DNA of 64,000 nt from Pseudomonas putida (GTDB lineage Bacteria > Pseudomonadota > Gammaproteobacteria > Pseudomonadales > Pseudomonadaceae), in contig NZ_JANHLC010000005.1 of assembly GCF_028682395.1 (NCBI RefSeq), forward strand, positions 124,001 to 188,000. Direction: 5' to 3'. The translations under genes were made by a program, and so were the position numbers. A model generated the notes under the pieces. That model worked only from the letters and a program-made list of their open reading frames with translations. It searched no databases and was not told the DNA's origin. This document shows positions 61,400 through 64,000 of the stretch, piece after piece. Numbering within the stretch: the first letter of the stretch is position 1; every line of letters begins with the position of its first letter.

Positions 61400-62149
61400 A
61401 TGTCGTCATTCACCCGCCCACAGTCGCGTCCATTGAATCTGTGGGTGTACCTGGGCATCCCCCTTCTTGCAGCGGTGGTCTTGGTGCTGCTGGAACTGAC
61501 CACACTGGATATGGATATCGCCAGGCTCGCCTATGACCCGCTCGCGGGTGATTTTATTGGTAGACACAGCTATTTTCTGGAAAACATCCTGCATGAGCGC
61601 GCGAAACAGGCCGTAATCGGCCTGTCGTTACTGGCGATTGTCGCGTTTATCGGCAGTTTGCTGCTCGAACGCCTCAAGCCAGTGCGCCGGGAGCTGGGTT
61701 GCCTGGTCCTGTCGATGGCCCTCTCGACGGCGTTCGTCACGCCTGTCAAAGCAGTGACCGCCGTACAGTGCCCCTGGAGCCTGGAGCAGTTTGGCGGCAA
61801 GGAAGTCTATAGCGAGCTGCTCAGCCCGCGTCCGGCCACGGACAAGCCAGGCCGCTGCTGGCCAGGCGGGCATGCGGCCACCGGTTTCTCCCTGTTCGCG
61901 CTGTTCTTTGCCCTGCGCGACCGGCGTCCGCGCATGGCCCGAGCGGCCCTGGCAGTCGCTGTGACCCTGGGCTGCGTATTTTCCATCGGGCGCATGCTGC
62001 AGGGGGCACACTTTTTCTCCCATAACGTCTGGACCGCAATCTTCTGCTGGTTGATCAGCTTTGGGACTTACTACTTCCTGCTGTACCGGCCGGGGAAATG
62101 GGCTCGGGACGCGGAACCGCTGACAAGCACGCTGAGCCAAACCGGCTGA
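61400..62149 (+). CDS. PAP2-family membrane phosphatase
   Basis: 249 residues with five to six membrane helices. The phosphatase motifs are visible: CWPGGHAATGFSLFAL (PSGH-type) and GRMLQGAHFFSHNVWTA (RX5HX3-type). It could dephosphorylate undecaprenyl pyrophosphate or lipid A. AGGATC precedes ATG 61400. It lies 67 bases after the LTA-synthase-like gene and is probably co-transcribed, ending at a strong terminator. Confidence 0.88.
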   Translation: MSSFTRPQSRPLNLWVYLGIPLLAAVVLVLLELTTLDMDIARLAYDPLAGDFIGRHSYFLENILHERAKQAVIGLSLLAIVAFIGSLLLERLKPVRRELGCLVLSMALSTAFVTPVKAVTAVQCPWSLEQFGGKEVYSELLSPRPATDKPGRCWPGGHAATGFSLFALFFALRDRRPRMARAALAVAVTLGCVFSIGRMLQGAHFFSHNVWTAIFCWLISFGTYYFLLYRPGKWARDAEPLTSTLSQTG

Positions 62150-62164
62150 ACAAACACCAGGCAT

Positions 62165-62194
62165 AAAAAAGCCCCGCACAAGGCGGGGCTTTTT
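62165..62194. terminator. bidirectional intrinsic terminator
   Basis: AAAAAAGCCCCGC and GCGGGGCTTTTT with ACAAG loop, between the PAP2 and groEL stops. Confidence 0.93.
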
Positions 62195-62216
62195 CTATTG
62201 CGGGGTGCCGGCTGGC

Positions 62217-63872
<1,656 letters not shown>

Positions 63873-63909
63873 TTAAATACTTTGTAGTAGCGGGAAATTG
63901 AACGGGGAA

Positions 63910-64000
63910 TCAGCCTTCGATAACAGCGAGAATCTCGTTCTCGCTCATCACCAGCAGGTCTTCGCCATCTACTTTCACAGTGTTGCTGCCGGAGTAAGGG
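63910..64000 (-). CDS. groS: Chaperonin GroES, C-terminal part
   Basis: Partial: the last 29 codons before TGA 63912-63910 read PYSGSNTVKVDGEDLLVMSE then NEILAVIEG, the conserved GroES end. The start lies beyond the window. Confidence 0.96.
   Translation of the reverse strand, partial: PYSGSNTVKVDGEDLLVMSENEILAVIEG

Overview
The window is about 64 kb of a high-G+C gammaproteobacterial chromosome, almost certainly a Pseudomonas of the fluorescens group. The evidence is gene content and order. Several blocks match the P. aeruginosa order as I remember it: fadD1-fadD2-hydrolase-phaJ, and the long run argP, ACT protein, argO, sodB, bifA, icmP, dihaem protein, imelysin, DUF1513, mexVW-like pump, inaA, methyltransferase, colS, colR, groEL, groES. 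A Pseudomonas-type REP pair is also present. No prophage, insertion sequence, CRISPR array, tRNA or rRNA was seen. The window is a mosaic of conserved core blocks and short accessory stretches.

Layout. 1-2.5 kb: end of a small exported protein, nrdB (class Ia ribonucleotide reductase small subunit), and a small XRE regulator behind a near-perfect LexA box. 2.6-13.3 kb: metallo-beta-lactamase hydrolase, MASE2-GGDEF cyclase, a soluble PAS-PAS-MCP receptor, GlpQ-type phosphodiesterase with an AraC regulator, fatty acid hydroxylase, PepSY and RDD proteins, CorA/ZntB-type transporter. 13.4-20.3 kb: Pit phosphate transporter, divergent PACE efflux/LysR pair, LysE exporter divergent from alaC, and an orphan Fur-boxed FecR anti-sigma factor. 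20.4-26.9 kb: unknown small proteins, a second PAS-PAS-MCP receptor, an orphan betaine-type binding protein, YihY plus peptide deformylase, CsbD. 26.9-32.3 kb: fatty-acid activation locus. 32.4-40.6 kb: aaeXAB-like efflux operon, a PLP enzyme, a tandem-Cache periplasmic protein, a coiled-coil membrane protein and an NAD-dependent epimerase.

40.6-55.4 kb: arginine/lysine export (argP/argO), sodB, the c-di-GMP phosphodiesterase bifA, an iron-linked imelysin/dihaem cytochrome/DUF1513 locus, and an RND pump. 55.4-62.2 kb: envelope-stress block in which colRS is flanked by two outward transcripts (methyltransferase-inaA-small protein, and an LTA-synthase-like transferase-PAP2 phosphatase). Both transcripts carry the same ColR-box-like sequence 60-75 bases before their start codons. 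62.2-64 kb: groEL and the end of groES.

The points most worth following up are the paired ColR-like boxes, the imelysin/dihaem periplasmic locus with one imelysin lacking its motif histidine, the WaaP-type InaA that lacks the catalytic aspartate, the FecR without a sigma factor, and the LexA-boxed XRE regulator. Many functional names rest on recalled family knowledge and synteny. No searches were run.
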